From contig JAJFUG010000045.1 of NCBI GenBank assembly GCA_021372515.1, positions 18,401 to 82,400 on the forward strand: a stretch of DNA of 64,000 nucleotides, in the 5' to 3' direction. Source of the DNA: a bacterium (GTDB taxonomy: Bacteria; Gemmatimonadota; Glassbacteria; GWA2-58-10). Positions 40,987 through 50,592 of this stretch are shown piece by piece. A program made the translations under genes and the position numbers. Positions within the stretch are counted from its first letter, which is position 1; every line of letters begins with the position of its first letter. The notes below the pieces were generated by a model that did no database searches, had not been told where the DNA came from, and saw only the letters and a program-made list of their open reading frames with translations.

Positions 40987-43143
40987 TCAGAACCCGATGA
41001 TATCCTTGTCATCCCTCGGAATGATCCGTCGGGGCGCTTTTTTCTCCCCACTTCTGGTCCCCTCCTCCGGCTTGGCGCCGGGCCCCTTGTCCGGACGGCC
41101 CGGCGAGGGACGTTTGACCTCCAAAGGCCCCCGGCTCTGAACGGCGGGACGGTTGTCCGGTTTCTTCACGAGCCGGTCCGGCCTGGAGGGCGCCGCCGGC
41201 GAGGCGGCCCCCTGGCTGAGGCTGAACTCGGTCACCATCCGGGTGAGCCCCTCGGCCAGGGAGGCCAGTTCATCCGACTGGGCGTTCATGTTGCCGGCCT
41301 GGGCGTTCAGCTCCTCGGCCGAGCTGGCCGACTCCTCGGCGCCGGAGGCGTTCTGCTGGGTCACCCGGTCGAGCTGCGACACCCCGGTGTTCACCTGCTC
41401 GATCCCGGTGGACTGCTCAAGAGCCGCGGCCGCGATCTCGCTGACCAGGTCGTTCACCCGGCGGGTGCCCTCGGCGATTTCCTCCAGGGAGGCGGCCACC
41501 TCGGCGGTGATCTCCACACCGCCCTCGGCGTTGTGCACGGATTCCTCGATCAGCGCGGACGTGTCTTTGGCCGCCTGGGCGCTGCGCTGCGCCAGGGAGC
41601 GCACCTCCTCGGCCACCACCGCGAATCCCTTGCCCGCCTCGCCGGCCCGCGCCGCCTCGACCGCGGCGTTCAGGGCCAGGAGGTTGGTCTGGAACGCGAT
41701 CTCGTCGATGGTCTTCACGATCCGCGCCGTACGGTCGGAGGAGTCCTTGATCTTCATGATCGCCTCGCGCATGCGCTGCATGGAGAGGGCGCCCTTGTCG
41801 GCGCTCGCGCGCGCGGACATCGTCAGGCTTTTCGCCTGGTTGGCGTTGTCGGCGTTCTGCCTGGTCATCGCGGCAATCTGCTCCAGGCTGGCCGAGATTT
41901 CCTCCAGAGAGCTGGCCTGCTCGTTGGCCCCCGCGGCCAGGGCTTGGCTGCCGGACGAAATCTGCCCGCTGGCCGAATTCACCTGATCGGAGACCGTTTT
42001 CAGGTTGTCAACCGAATCGACGACCTCCCTGACAGTACCCGAAACCAGGCTCAGGGCCCTGCTAAGGGATTCGAGGGTCCGGTTGACATTGTCGCGCAGG
42101 TCGGCGAACTGCCCGTGGTAATCGCCCCCGACCCGGGGGGTCAGGTCCTTGGCCGCGGCTTTCTCCAGCACGCTCGAGGTTTCGTTGATCGGCGCCGAGA
42201 CCGCGACCAGCAAATCGTTCAGCCCCTTGACCAGCTCGGCGTAGCTGCCGTTGTGGCTGGAAACGTCGGCCCGTTCCTGCAGTCGTCCGTTAAGAGCCGC
42301 GTCGGTAAGACGGCCCAGGTCGGCGCTGACCTGCTTTATGGCCCGAATCACCTCGCGCAGCGAATCCGCCAGCATCCCGACTTCATCCTCGCGATGAATA
42401 TCGATCTCCTGATTGAGGTCACCCTCGGCGAGTCTACTGAGCCCTTTGCTGATAACGGTTATCGGATTGGAAATCCGGCGCGACACGAGGATAACCACCA
42501 GAATCACCGGGACTGTGGTGATGACAAGCAGCAGGATGTCCCGCCAAAGCAGCCCGCGCAAAGCTTTCTGGACATTTTCCAGAGAGATGTCGATACCCAG
42601 CAGACCATCCTGCCTGCCGTCGGCGGTAAGGATGGGTGCATAGGCGCTGAGAAAAGTCCCCCACTCGTCCGTATAAAAATCATTTTCGACCACCGCCGAG
42701 GTCAGACCGCCCAGCGACTGCTGCAACAGAGGCGGAGCATCCTCGTAGACATCGCCCAGATGTGACACTTGATCGGCGTTTTCCTCGGCATCCGCCACAA
42801 AGCTGGCCTGTCCTTTCTCGTTCCTGCGTATCGTGTAGACGAAGCGGATATCCGTACAGAAACCACGTATCCGCCGGAGAGCGGCGACCACCTGCTGGTA
42901 CGCCTCACCCCCCTCGTCCTCCTTCCGCTGCAACAGGGCGTGCTTTTCGGTCGGAAGGCTCAGCACGCCGAGGGCGACATAATCCCGAACGCGCGTGCGG
43001 ATATCCGACATCAGCTCTTTCTTCATCGACTGATAGGAAAGCAAGACCAGCAGACTCGATCCGGCCAGCCACAGGCAGATGAAGATCAACGCTATTTTCT
43101 TATCGATGCTCTTTATCGTAATCCGGCGTTTGAAAATGTACAT
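40987..43143 (-). CDS. methyl-accepting chemotaxis protein 1 (Cache-like sensor)
   Basis: A 718-residue chemoreceptor. A transmembrane helix (about 17-37), a periplasmic Cache-like sensor (about 40-190, with [20 protein letters not shown] and [12 protein letters not shown]), a second transmembrane helix (about 200-220) and a HAMP domain are followed by a further HAMP-like segment and the signalling helices. The hairpin tip [20 protein letters not shown] is canonical. The polar tail ends [14 protein letters not shown], similar to the tail of chemoreceptor 2. GGAGGG precedes ATG 43143. Confidence 0.93.
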   Translation of the reverse strand: MYIFKRRITIKSIDKKIALIFICLWLAGSSLLVLLSYQSMKKELMSDIRTRVRDYVALGVLSLPTEKHALLQRKEDEGGEAYQQVVAALRRIRGFCTDIRFVYTIRRNEKGQASFVADAEENADQVSHLGDVYEDAPPLLQQSLGGLTSAVVENDFYTDEWGTFLSAYAPILTADGRQDGLLGIDISLENVQKALRGLLWRDILLLVITTVPVILVVILVSRRISNPITVISKGLSRLAEGDLNQEIDIHREDEVGMLADSLREVIRAIKQVSADLGRLTDAALNGRLQERADVSSHNGSYAELVKGLNDLLVAVSAPINETSSVLEKAAAKDLTPRVGGDYHGQFADLRDNVNRTLESLSRALSLVSGTVREVVDSVDNLKTVSDQVNSASGQISSGSQALAAGANEQASSLEEISASLEQIAAMTRQNADNANQAKSLTMSARASADKGALSMQRMREAIMKIKDSSDRTARIVKTIDEIAFQTNLLALNAAVEAARAGEAGKGFAVVAEEVRSLAQRSAQAAKDTSALIEESVHNAEGGVEITAEVAASLEEIAEGTRRVNDLVSEIAAAALEQSTGIEQVNTGVSQLDRVTQQNASGAEESASSAEELNAQAGNMNAQSDELASLAEGLTRMVTEFSLSQGAASPAAPSRPDRLVKKPDNRPAVQSRGPLEVKRPSPGRPDKGPGAKPEEGTRSGEKKAPRRIIPRDDKDIIGF

Positions 43144-43205
43144 TTCTAATTCCCTCCAAGCATCGCCAAGCATCCAAATCTGTCTTCACGATGAGATGGG
43201 CAATA

Positions 43206-43967
43206 TCACAGATCGCACGATAGAGTGGCGCCGAAAAACAGGTGATCATCAAACGACTGAGACTTGCGCACTTGCCCGTCAATCAAGCTGGACCAGGAAA
43301 ATACCGGAGTGACAGTCAGCCATTGGCGCAGCGTGAACGGTATTTCGAGCGAGAAGCCCGCATCGGCGAATGCGTTCTTCTCCACTTCATAATAGTACCC
43401 GTTATGGTTGGAGGAGCCCCAGCCGACAGTGGCGGAATATTCTATTTGAGTCTTGAGGAAATCGACCGGCAATTCATTCCCCAGGCTGAAAGAGACATAG
43501 GAGCCTTTGGCTTCATCAATGTCCTGGTTAATGCTCACTGTCGGCTGCATGAATGCATCCAGCCCGACCGCGAGAAAAAGTTCCGTGGACGAGATTTCAC
43601 CAGTTTTCGGGTATGTGTAGTGCATTCCTCCAACAGTACAGCTCAAGGGTTTGATGGAAAAGTCGTATGAAAGTGTATAATCCACTTCGTTCACCTTGCA
43701 CCGATCCTCGTTGGCATCACACAAGTCCATGTTAAACCAGACATTGCATGATAAACCTCTTTTGGACAGATTCACCGACGGCTGAAACACCGGACCGTCG
43801 GTAAGTCGGAGCCCCCGCCAGATATACCGGCTCATCACGGCGGTCGATACGTTTAGCTGTGTTTTCGATCCCTTTTCATTCTGCGCTGAATCAGCCTCGT
43901 TCTGACAGATCCCGGCAGACGACGAAAAAAGACACAATAATCCTGCCAACACTAACGGATATCTCAT
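43206..43967 (-). CDS. outer-membrane beta-barrel protein (TorF-like porin)
   Basis: A 253-residue protein with a signal peptide (MRYPLVLAGLLCLFSSSAGI, residues 1-20). Alternating strands begin with AVMSRYIWRGLRLTDGPVFQPS, a start typical of TorF-family/unknown barrel porins, and the chain ends with an aromatic-rich strand HLFFGATLSCDL. Four to six Cys occur (CNVW, CDANEDRC), unusual for a barrel. It lies between two chemoreceptor genes, on the same strand and after the terminator at 44064. ATG 43967 has GGGG upstream. Ligand is unknown. Confidence 0.72.
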   Translation of the reverse strand: MRYPLVLAGLLCLFSSSAGICQNEADSAQNEKGSKTQLNVSTAVMSRYIWRGLRLTDGPVFQPSVNLSKRGLSCNVWFNMDLCDANEDRCKVNEVDYTLSYDFSIKPLSCTVGGMHYTYPKTGEISSTELFLAVGLDAFMQPTVSINQDIDEAKGSYVSFSLGNELPVDFLKTQIEYSATVGWGSSNHNGYYYEVEKNAFADAGFSLEIPFTLRQWLTVTPVFSWSSLIDGQVRKSQSFDDHLFFGATLSCDL

Positions 43968-44063
43968 TCTTTGCCCCTGAACCCGCGGCTGAGGATTTGG
44001 AAAGACGGTTGGAAATAGAAAGTGGTATGTAAAATAAACCGAAGTATCAACTCGTACAACTGG

Positions 44064-44102
44064 AAATAACAAAGAGGGTCTCACTTCCCTGTGAGACCCT
44101 CT
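44064..44102 (-). terminator. intrinsic terminator after chemoreceptor 2
   Basis: On the minus strand, a perfect 12-bp stem AGAGGGTCTCAC / GTGAGACCCTCT with a 6-nt loop, followed by TTGTTATTT. It lies 14 bp beyond the chemoreceptor 2 stop and closes the HD-GYP-cheW-chemoreceptor run. Confidence 0.85.
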
Positions 44103-44115
44103 CCGGCACTACAAC

Positions 44116-46602
44116 TCAGAAGTCCTTGAAATCCTCGTCATCCAGCGGGATCAGAGACTTCGGGCTCTTTCCGTTACGCGGCGCCCCTGAGCCGCCGTTG
44201 TTGACCCGGTTGCCTTTCGAGAACACGCTCCGGCTCGCGAGGTTGCTCCCGGACAGGCGCTCCCGCGCGCCGGAATCGGAACCGGTGCGCCGGGCCGGCG
44301 GGAGGCTCGCCTGCGGCCTGACCGCCGGGGCGCTCTCGGCCTGATGGGTCAGCCTGAACTCCGCCACCTTACGGTTGAGGTTATCGGCCAGAGAACGCAG
44401 TTCGTTCGACTGGGCGTTCATGTTCTCAGCCTGACCGTTCAGTTCCTCGGACGCGCTGGCCGATTCCTCGGCGCTGGAGGCGTTGCGCTGGGTCACCTGA
44501 TCGAGCTGGGAGACGCCGGTGTTGACCTGGTCGATCCCGGTGGACTGCTCACGGGCCGCGGCCGCGATCTCACTGACCAGGTCGCTCACCTTGCGGTTGC
44601 CCTCGGCGATCTCCTCCAGGGCGGAGGCCACCTCGGCCGTGATCTGCACACCGCCCTCGGCGTTCTGCACCGAGTCCTCGATCATCTGGGCCGTCTCCTT
44701 GGCGGCCTGGGCGCTGCGCTGCGCCAGGTTGCGCACTTCCTCGGCCACCACGGCGAAGCCCTTGCCCGCCTCGCCGGCCCGGGCCGCCTCGACCGCCGCG
44801 TTCAGGGCCCGAAGGTTGGTCTGGAACGCGATCTCGTCGATAGTCTTCACGATACGCGCCGTCTTGTCCGAGGAATCCTTGATCTTGTTGACCGCATCAC
44901 TCATGCGGTGCATCGACTGTGTGCCCTTGTCCGCGCTCTCACGCGCCGCCAGGGACAGAACCTTGGCCTGATTGGCGTTGTCAGCGTTCTGCTTGGTCAT
45001 CGAGGCGACCTCTTCCAGGCTGGCGGAAATCTCCTCCAGGGAGCTGGCCTGCTCGTTGGCCCCCTCGGCCAGGGACTGGCTGCCCGCGGAAATCTGGCTG
45101 CTGGCCGAGTTCACCTGCTCAGAGGCGGTCTTGAGCTGATCCACCGAGGTGGCCACCTCGGACACGGAGGTCGAGACCAGGGTCAGCGCATCGTCCAGGG
45201 ATTCGAGGGTCCGGTTGACATTGTCGCGCTGGTCGGCGAACTGTCCGCGGTAATCACCCTTGACCCTGGCGGTCAGATCCTTGTCGGCGGCCTTTTCCAG
45301 CACGTTGGAGGTTTCGTTGATCGGCGAGGCCACGGCGCCCAGCAGCTCGTTCAGCCCCTTGACCAGGTCGCCGAAGCTGCCGTTGTGGCGTTCCAGCGCG
45401 GCCCGCTCGTCCAGACGGCCGTCCAGGGCGGCCTGGGTCAGGTGCGCCAGGTCACGGTTGACTTGATCCAGGGCGCCCACCACCTCACGGAAAGAATCGG
45501 CCAGCATGCCCACCTCGTCCTCGCGACGGATCTCTATGTTCTGCTTCAGGTCGCCCTTGGCCAGACCGCGGGCGATCTCGGTGATACGGATAATGGGCCG
45601 GGTTATCATCCCGGTGAGCCAGAGAGCGAGGATCACGCCCAGGACCATGGCGATCACCGAACCGGCGATTGTCATCCAGGAGGTGCTGGACAGGGCCATG
45701 CGGGTGTCGCCGCTGATCTTGCGCGCCGCTTCGATGCCCTTGGTCGAACTCGCCTCGGACAGGGTCATCAGCTCCGCAGCCGCTTTCTCACGCTCCTGTC
45801 GAAGCTGCCCCAGCTTGACATTGTCGTCGATCAGGGTCTGGGTGGCTTTCTTATAACTCTCAGCCGCCGCGGTGATCACATCGAGCTGACGGAGGTTGAC
45901 CTCCTTGTGGGTCAGGGGACGGATCTGTTCCAGCAGTTCGTTGATTTTCTGGAAATTGGGCAACGACTGCTCCATCAGCTCGGGCTGACGGAGGGCCTGG
46001 GCTTTCCAGACCAGCACCCGGGAGGCGTTGGCCAGGCTGATCACATCGTTGGCCTGATTGATCTTCTTCAGCCGCTCACCCATTTTGGAGGAACCGATTT
46101 CCTTGAGCGCATCGGCTTTCTGGCTCTCGACATACGAAGTGGCCTCGCGGATGAAATCGGCCGCTGCTGCGTTCAAGTTATTCCGGGCGGTGGCGTCGGC
46201 ATCGTTCACGACTACTGTCTGATCCACCAGTGAACTGTAACGCTCGACCAGTTTCTCCATTTCATCGGCCTGGGAATTCAGCTCGGATAGATGACTGGAC
46301 TTGGCTGCCAGGTCGCGGGCGGTCTGGATGCTCTTACGCACTTCGTCGAGATTCTCCCGTCCCAGCCGCAGCAACTCGGCGTCACCGGTAAAGCCGTAGC
46401 CGCGCATGTTGTACATGGTCAACAGGTTGGAGCGTTCTATGTCGTTCGAGACATCCACTTGCGGCATGTACTCGCTGTCAAGCTTCTTGGACTCACTCAT
46501 CACTTTGCTCATGTTCCAGATAGTCACGGAACCGAGGACGAGCGTGATGGCGATCAGGGAGGCGAACCCCGCGCTGATCCTGGTTTTGAGCGTCATTTTC
46601 AT
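44116..46602 (-). CDS. methyl-accepting chemotaxis protein 2 (HBM sensor)
   Basis: An 828-residue chemoreceptor. Transmembrane helix about 9-29; an all-helical periplasmic sensor of about 270 residues with [18 protein letters not shown] and [13 protein letters not shown], typical of the helical bimodular (HBM) domain known from McpS/TorS sensors of organic acids; second transmembrane helix about 310-332; HAMP, further HAMP-like segments, then signalling helices. The tip reads [20 protein letters not shown]: an Arg replaces the usual Leu (codon CGG instead of CTG). The tail ends [19 protein letters not shown] precedes the ATG. Third in the HD-GYP-cheW-receptor group. Confidence 0.93.
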   Translation of the reverse strand: MKMTLKTRISAGFASLIAITLVLGSVTIWNMSKVMSESKKLDSEYMPQVDVSNDIERSNLLTMYNMRGYGFTGDAELLRLGRENLDEVRKSIQTARDLAAKSSHLSELNSQADEMEKLVERYSSLVDQTVVVNDADATARNNLNAAAADFIREATSYVESQKADALKEIGSSKMGERLKKINQANDVISLANASRVLVWKAQALRQPELMEQSLPNFQKINELLEQIRPLTHKEVNLRQLDVITAAAESYKKATQTLIDDNVKLGQLRQEREKAAAELMTLSEASSTKGIEAARKISGDTRMALSSTSWMTIAGSVIAMVLGVILALWLTGMITRPIIRITEIARGLAKGDLKQNIEIRREDEVGMLADSFREVVGALDQVNRDLAHLTQAALDGRLDERAALERHNGSFGDLVKGLNELLGAVASPINETSNVLEKAADKDLTARVKGDYRGQFADQRDNVNRTLESLDDALTLVSTSVSEVATSVDQLKTASEQVNSASSQISAGSQSLAEGANEQASSLEEISASLEEVASMTKQNADNANQAKVLSLAARESADKGTQSMHRMSDAVNKIKDSSDKTARIVKTIDEIAFQTNLRALNAAVEAARAGEAGKGFAVVAEEVRNLAQRSAQAAKETAQMIEDSVQNAEGGVQITAEVASALEEIAEGNRKVSDLVSEIAAAAREQSTGIDQVNTGVSQLDQVTQRNASSAEESASASEELNGQAENMNAQSNELRSLADNLNRKVAEFRLTHQAESAPAVRPQASLPPARRTGSDSGARERLSGSNLASRSVFSKGNRVNNGGSGAPRNGKSPKSLIPLDDEDFKDF

Positions 46603-46707
46603 TTTCCGTTCTCCCCTTGAGAATCGACCCGCTTTCGGGTCATGGCCTGGATTTCAGAATCAGAATCGCTGTTTGCGGCGCAAGCGCCGCCGTTCCGCAC
46701 CGACAGT

Positions 46708-47244
46708 CTATTTCTCCCTGCCCTTCGAATTCTGGCCGAGCGTGAATTTCAAGTCCTCCTCCGTGGCCACCGCATTCAGGTTCAACAGCATAATCACCCT
46801 CTCCCCTTTTTTGCCGATCCCCTCGATCATTCCAGACTCCACATCCGGAGCGAAAGACGGGGCCGACTCGATTTCATCCGGACGTAAGTCCAGCACTTCC
46901 GAAACACTGTCGACCACGACTCCCACGTTCAGGTATCTGTCGCGCAGCCTCAAGTTGGCCACCATGATACAGCTTGTACGCGTCTTTTCGCGCCGCTCCA
47001 TCCCCAGCCTCTCGCGCAGGTCCAGCACCGGGATCACGCTGCCGCGAAGGTTGATCACCCCGCTGATATGCTGCGGCGCCCTGGGGATCCGTGTGATGCC
47101 GATCATCCCGATTATTTCCCTGACTTTCTGGATATCCACTCCGAACTCTTCATCCGCAAGCCGGAAAGTGAGATATTTTTCCCCGGCTTCGCTCGCGCTA
47201 TCCCTGCGCCATCTGGTTTCCATCGCTGCTCCCGTAATCTGCAT
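46708..47244 (-). CDS. cheW: chemotaxis adaptor CheW
   Basis: A 178-residue CheW-domain protein linking receptors to CheA. Family features: YLTFRLADEEFGVDIQKVRE near the start, GVINLRGSVIPVLDLRERLG in the middle (the Arg of NLRG is the conserved one) and VVVDSVSEVLDL. ATG 47244 has GGAGGG five bases upstream; an ATG at 47223 is less well placed. It is 71 bp after the HD-GYP gene and 105 bp before chemoreceptor 2. A GC-rich inverted repeat and a GACCCG/CGGGTC hairpin lie in the latter gap. No cheA is in the window. Confidence 0.94.
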   Translation of the reverse strand: MQITGAAMETRWRRDSASEAGEKYLTFRLADEEFGVDIQKVREIIGMIGITRIPRAPQHISGVINLRGSVIPVLDLRERLGMERREKTRTSCIMVANLRLRDRYLNVGVVVDSVSEVLDLRPDEIESAPSFAPDVESGMIEGIGKKGERVIMLLNLNAVATEEDLKFTLGQNSKGREK

Positions 47245-47314
47245 CCGTCCCTCCAGGACAGATTCAAGTTTGACTTCACGACATTGCTCGAATGCTTGAT
47301 GCAAATTCAGTTGA

Positions 47315-48883
47315 TCAGGCTCTCATCCTTTCGTTCCGGTTGCCGGCAACCGCTTTCAGTCCTATGTTGGCCGGACCGAAAGCCCCTTCCTCGTGCAACT
47401 CGATAAAAGTTTTCGCTATCCTGGGATCGAACTGTGAACCGGAGCAGGTCTGCAGTTCGGCAAGAGCGAACTCCACGGAAAGCGCTTCGCGATAGGCCCG
47501 GGTGCTGGTCATGGCGTCGAAACTGTCCGCCACGGCGATGATGCGACCCGCGATCGGGATGCCCTCTCCGCGCAAGCCGTCCGGGTACCCCCGGCCGTCG
47601 TAGCGCTCGTGGTGATTGCGGATCGCGGGCAGGACCCCGGCCAGTTGTGGGATGTCTTTCACCATCTGCTCCCCGATCAGCACGTGGCTCTTCATCAACT
47701 CGAACTCCCGGTCGTTCAGGCGGCCGGGTTTGTTCAGCACCGCGTCCGGGATGCCGATCTTGCCGATGTCGTGGAGCAGGGTGCCGATATGCAGGTCTTT
47801 CAGCTCGGGTTCGCTCAGTCCGAGACGGCGGCCCAGGGTCATGGCAAAGGCGTTGACCCGGTTGGTGTGTCCGCCGGTATAGTTGTCCCGGGCCTCGATC
47901 GCGTGCGACAGCACGATCAGCGTCTTTTCGAACAGCATCTCGAGGTCGGAGATCAACCTGAAGTTGGTTATCGCGGTGACAGCGGAATTGGCGAGCGAGT
48001 CGACCAGGAACTTGTCGGTGGAGTTGAACCCGCCCGGCTTGTTGACCGCCACCAGCGCGCCGATCACCCGGTCATGGCTGATCAGCGGCAGGCGGATGCA
48101 GTTGGCGACCTCGACTCCGAGTTCGCGCAGCTTGCCCCTCAGAGAGGCGTCCGGAGAATTCTCGAGGTGATACCCTTTCTCATTGAGCCAGGTAAGGAAC
48201 GGCTCGCGTTCGGGCAGCCCGCCGTGGAAGTAATCGGTGATCTGGCAGTCGGAACGCGTGTAACCGTAACAGCAACTGTCCATGCCGTCCTTGAAGGCGA
48301 TGAAACTGGCATCGGCGTTTATCAGGTGCGCGGCGCTGCCAGCGAGTTCGCTCAGGATTTCCCGCAGGCCGCCGGCGCCGTAAATCTTGCGGCTGACCCA
48401 CTGCAGCTGGTCGAGCAGCACCACGTAGTGCTGAAGCTCACGGTAGGTCATGTCCAGATCGGTCTCCATCTCCTGGAAACGGCTGGCCTCCAGCGCGTCG
48501 GTTTTCTTCTGCCGTTGCTCACGATCAATTTTCTCGAGGGTTTCCAGAAAGCGGATAATATCGAGCGGCTTGCGGAAGAAACCGTAAGCCCCCTGGTTGT
48601 TGGCCGCGATGGCGTTTTCGATGTCGGCGAACCCGGTCAGGATTATGACGCAGGCCTTGGGGTTTTTCAGTCGTATCTGTTCCAGCACCTCGATACCCGA
48701 GACCTCCGGCATGTTGATGTCGGTCACCACGACATCGAAACGCTCGGAGGAATAATTCTCGATGGCCGTGACCGGATTCGAGAACGGCGAGACCTCGAAC
48801 CCGCTGATTGTCAGGGCGTCTGCCAGGGCCTCGAGGCTGCCCTTATCGTCATCCACCAGCATTATGTTGAGTGCTTTGTTCAT
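47315..48883 (-). CDS. response regulator REC-GAF-HD-GYP (c-di-GMP phosphodiesterase)
   Basis: A 522-residue protein. The receiver domain (about 5-120) has phosphoacceptor Asp55 in VVTDINMPE and the acidic triad DDD. A GAF-like sensor follows (about 160-315) and an HD-GYP domain (about 330-505) with LLHDIGKIGIPD, NHHERYDGRGYPDGL and ADSFDAMTS, the complete active-site set. Expected to hydrolyse c-di-GMP when phosphorylated. ATG 48883 fits the receiver start; GGAGG is 11 bp upstream. A sigma-54-type promoter at 48956-48971 would make it the first gene of the downstream chemotaxis group. Confidence 0.94.
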   Translation of the reverse strand: MNKALNIMLVDDDKGSLEALADALTISGFEVSPFSNPVTAIENYSSERFDVVVTDINMPEVSGIEVLEQIRLKNPKACVIILTGFADIENAIAANNQGAYGFFRKPLDIIRFLETLEKIDREQRQKKTDALEASRFQEMETDLDMTYRELQHYVVLLDQLQWVSRKIYGAGGLREILSELAGSAAHLINADASFIAFKDGMDSCCYGYTRSDCQITDYFHGGLPEREPFLTWLNEKGYHLENSPDASLRGKLRELGVEVANCIRLPLISHDRVIGALVAVNKPGGFNSTDKFLVDSLANSAVTAITNFRLISDLEMLFEKTLIVLSHAIEARDNYTGGHTNRVNAFAMTLGRRLGLSEPELKDLHIGTLLHDIGKIGIPDAVLNKPGRLNDREFELMKSHVLIGEQMVKDIPQLAGVLPAIRNHHERYDGRGYPDGLRGEGIPIAGRIIAVADSFDAMTSTRAYREALSVEFALAELQTCSGSQFDPRIAKTFIELHEEGAFGPANIGLKAVAGNRNERMRA

Positions 48884-48955
48884 TGCTGTTACCACCTCCG
48901 TGTCTCCCGGCTCGTATGTATTGCTCGATTGTCAAAAACTCTTGACTGGTGTTAA

Positions 48956-48971
48956 TACAAGAACGGTGCCA
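48956..48971 (-). promoter_or_regulatory. near-consensus sigma-54 promoter
   Basis: The minus strand reads TGGCACCGTTCTTGTA. The sigma-54 consensus is TGGCAC-N5-TTGC(A/T); every fixed position matches except the C of the -12 GC, which is T. It is preceded by T, giving TTGGCAC. Transcription would start near 48945, about 60 nt ahead of the HD-GYP start codon. The neighbouring upstream gene codes for a sigma-54 activator, which strengthens the call. The -12 deviation may weaken it. Confidence 0.6.
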
Positions 48972-49140
48972 ATGGGAGGCGACGGAAATCAGATTCGCTT
49001 TTTCCTTGAATTACAACGAGTTACAACAATCACTCCAAGAGGGAAAACACAGCGGGGAGACAAGGCGCCAAATATTACAGCGCCTAATTTTTAAGCACTG
49101 CTGAAATGCACAGCACTGTTTGGGGAGCAGAGGGGAAGGT

Positions 49141-50592
49141 CTATTTAAGTCGGTTGTGCAGGGTGTTGCGGTTGACGTTCAGGTAGGCGGCCGCCCGGCT
49201 CTTGTTGCCCTCGAACATGTCCAGGACACGCCGGATCACGCGCTCCTCGACCTGACGCAGGTCGAGGCCCCCGGCGGGGAACCGGACCAGCAGTCCCTCG
49301 GCCGGATCGGCGCCGCCATCGGGGGCGGGCAGGTCGAAACGCTCCTCTGTGGCCAGGAAAGCCAGATGCTCGGGCGACACCTCCGTGGCGTCGTGCAGCA
49401 GCGTGACCCGCTCGATGGCATTCTGCAGCTCGCGGACATTGCCGGGCCAGGGATAATCCAGCAGTATCCTTTCGGCCTGGGGCGAAAAGGCGTGGAAGGC
49501 TTTCTTTCTCTGCGCGGCGAACTGCTCGAGGAACATCCGGGCCAGTTGCAGCGCCTCATCCTGACGCTCGCGCAGCGGGGGTATACGGATCCGTCCGGTG
49601 TTGAGACGATAATAGAGGTCGCGGCGGAACTTGCCCTCCCGCACCTGTCCGGCCAGGTCCTGGTTGGTGGCGCAGACAATCCGCACCGACACGGCGATGC
49701 GCTTGATCCCGCCCACCCGGAAGAACTCCCGCTCCTGGAGGGCGCGCAGCAGCTTGGGCTGAAGGTCGAGGGGCATGTCGCCGATTTCGTCCAGAAACAG
49801 GGTCCCGCCCGAGGCCAGCTCGAACTTGCCGGGCTGGCCTGTCTTTCTGGCCCCGGAGAACGCGCCGCCCTCGTAGCCGAACAGCTCGCTCTCGAACAGC
49901 GTGGGGGAAATGGCCGAACAGTTGATCGGGATGAACGGCTCCGGGCTGACCGCGGCGTGCCCGTAGTGCACCAGGCGGGCCACCACCTCCTTGCCGGTGC
50001 CGGTCTCACCCTCGATCAGCACCGGCACGGAGCGGTCCTCATGGAACCTCTCGGCCAGAGCGACGATCTCCTGCATCTTGTCGGAGAACACGCCCACCTT
50101 TCCTACTCCCACCACCTGGGCGAAAGCTTTCTGCAGGTCGGCCAGGCGGTCGCGGGTTTCTCGGGTGGCCTCGTCCACTTTCTCCCGGAACCGGGTGGTC
50201 AGCTCGCGGTTCTCCTCGCGCATGGCCCGGTTGTCGGCGATCCGGGAGACAATCAGCTCTAATTCCTCCAGGTTGACCGGCTTGAGCAGATAGTCGCAGG
50301 CCCCGCCGCGCAAGGCCTGGACCGCGGTGCTCATGTCGCCGTGCCCGGTGATGAACAGCAGGTCGGTCTTGTCGCCCAGCGGCAGGCTTTTCAGGTGCTG
50401 GAGCAGCTCCAGCCCATCCATGCCGGGCATGCGGATATCGGAAATCACCAGAGGGAAAGGCTGCGCCTTGAACGTCGCAAGCGCCTCGATCCCGTTCCCG
50501 CACTGGGTCACATCGTGATAGAGCTGGTCGGTCAGGTAGTCCGCCAGCAGTTCCCGCCCGTGCGGGTCGTCGTCAACGAGAAGAATTCGCAT
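49141..50592 (-). CDS. NtrC-family sigma-54-dependent response regulator
   Basis: A 483-residue activator. Receiver domain about 1-120 with Asp52 in VISDIRMPG; a coiled linker; AAA+ domain about 165-400 with Walker A GETGTGKE (195-202) and Walker [12 protein letters not shown]-terminal Fis-type helix-turn-helix ending [20 protein letters not shown]. The sigma-54 contact loop reads GAFSGA (243-248) rather than GAFTGA, a Thr-to-Ser change. Its start overlaps the end of the kinase gene by 20 bp, so they form a two-component pair. The sigma-54 promoter downstream is a likely target. Confidence 0.95.
   Translation of the reverse strand: MRILLVDDDPHGRELLADYLTDQLYHDVTQCGNGIEALATFKAQPFPLVISDIRMPGMDGLELLQHLKSLPLGDKTDLLFITGHGDMSTAVQALRGGACDYLLKPVNLEELELIVSRIADNRAMREENRELTTRFREKVDEATRETRDRLADLQKAFAQVVGVGKVGVFSDKMQEIVALAERFHEDRSVPVLIEGETGTGKEVVARLVHYGHAAVSPEPFIPINCSAISPTLFESELFGYEGGAFSGARKTGQPGKFELASGGTLFLDEIGDMPLDLQPKLLRALQEREFFRVGGIKRIAVSVRIVCATNQDLAGQVREGKFRRDLYYRLNTGRIRIPPLRERQDEALQLARMFLEQFAAQRKKAFHAFSPQAERILLDYPWPGNVRELQNAIERVTLLHDATEVSPEHLAFLATEERFDLPAPDGGADPAEGLLVRFPAGGLDLRQVEERVIRRVLDMFEGNKSRAAAYLNVNRNTLHNRLK

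Noticed and set aside
44344..46233. 629-codon plus-strand frame opposite chemoreceptor 2
   Set aside because: Repetitive Leu/Gly/Arg/His composition produced by antisense reading of coiled-coil codons; no homology features.
49066..49096. GGCGC/GCGCC hairpin followed by TAATTTTT on the plus strand
   Set aside because: Looks like an intrinsic terminator, but no plus-strand gene lies upstream and the T-run is on the wrong side for the minus-strand activator gene.
49094..49125. AGCACTG...AGCACTG as a hairpin
   Set aside because: The two halves are direct, not inverted, repeats; no stem forms.
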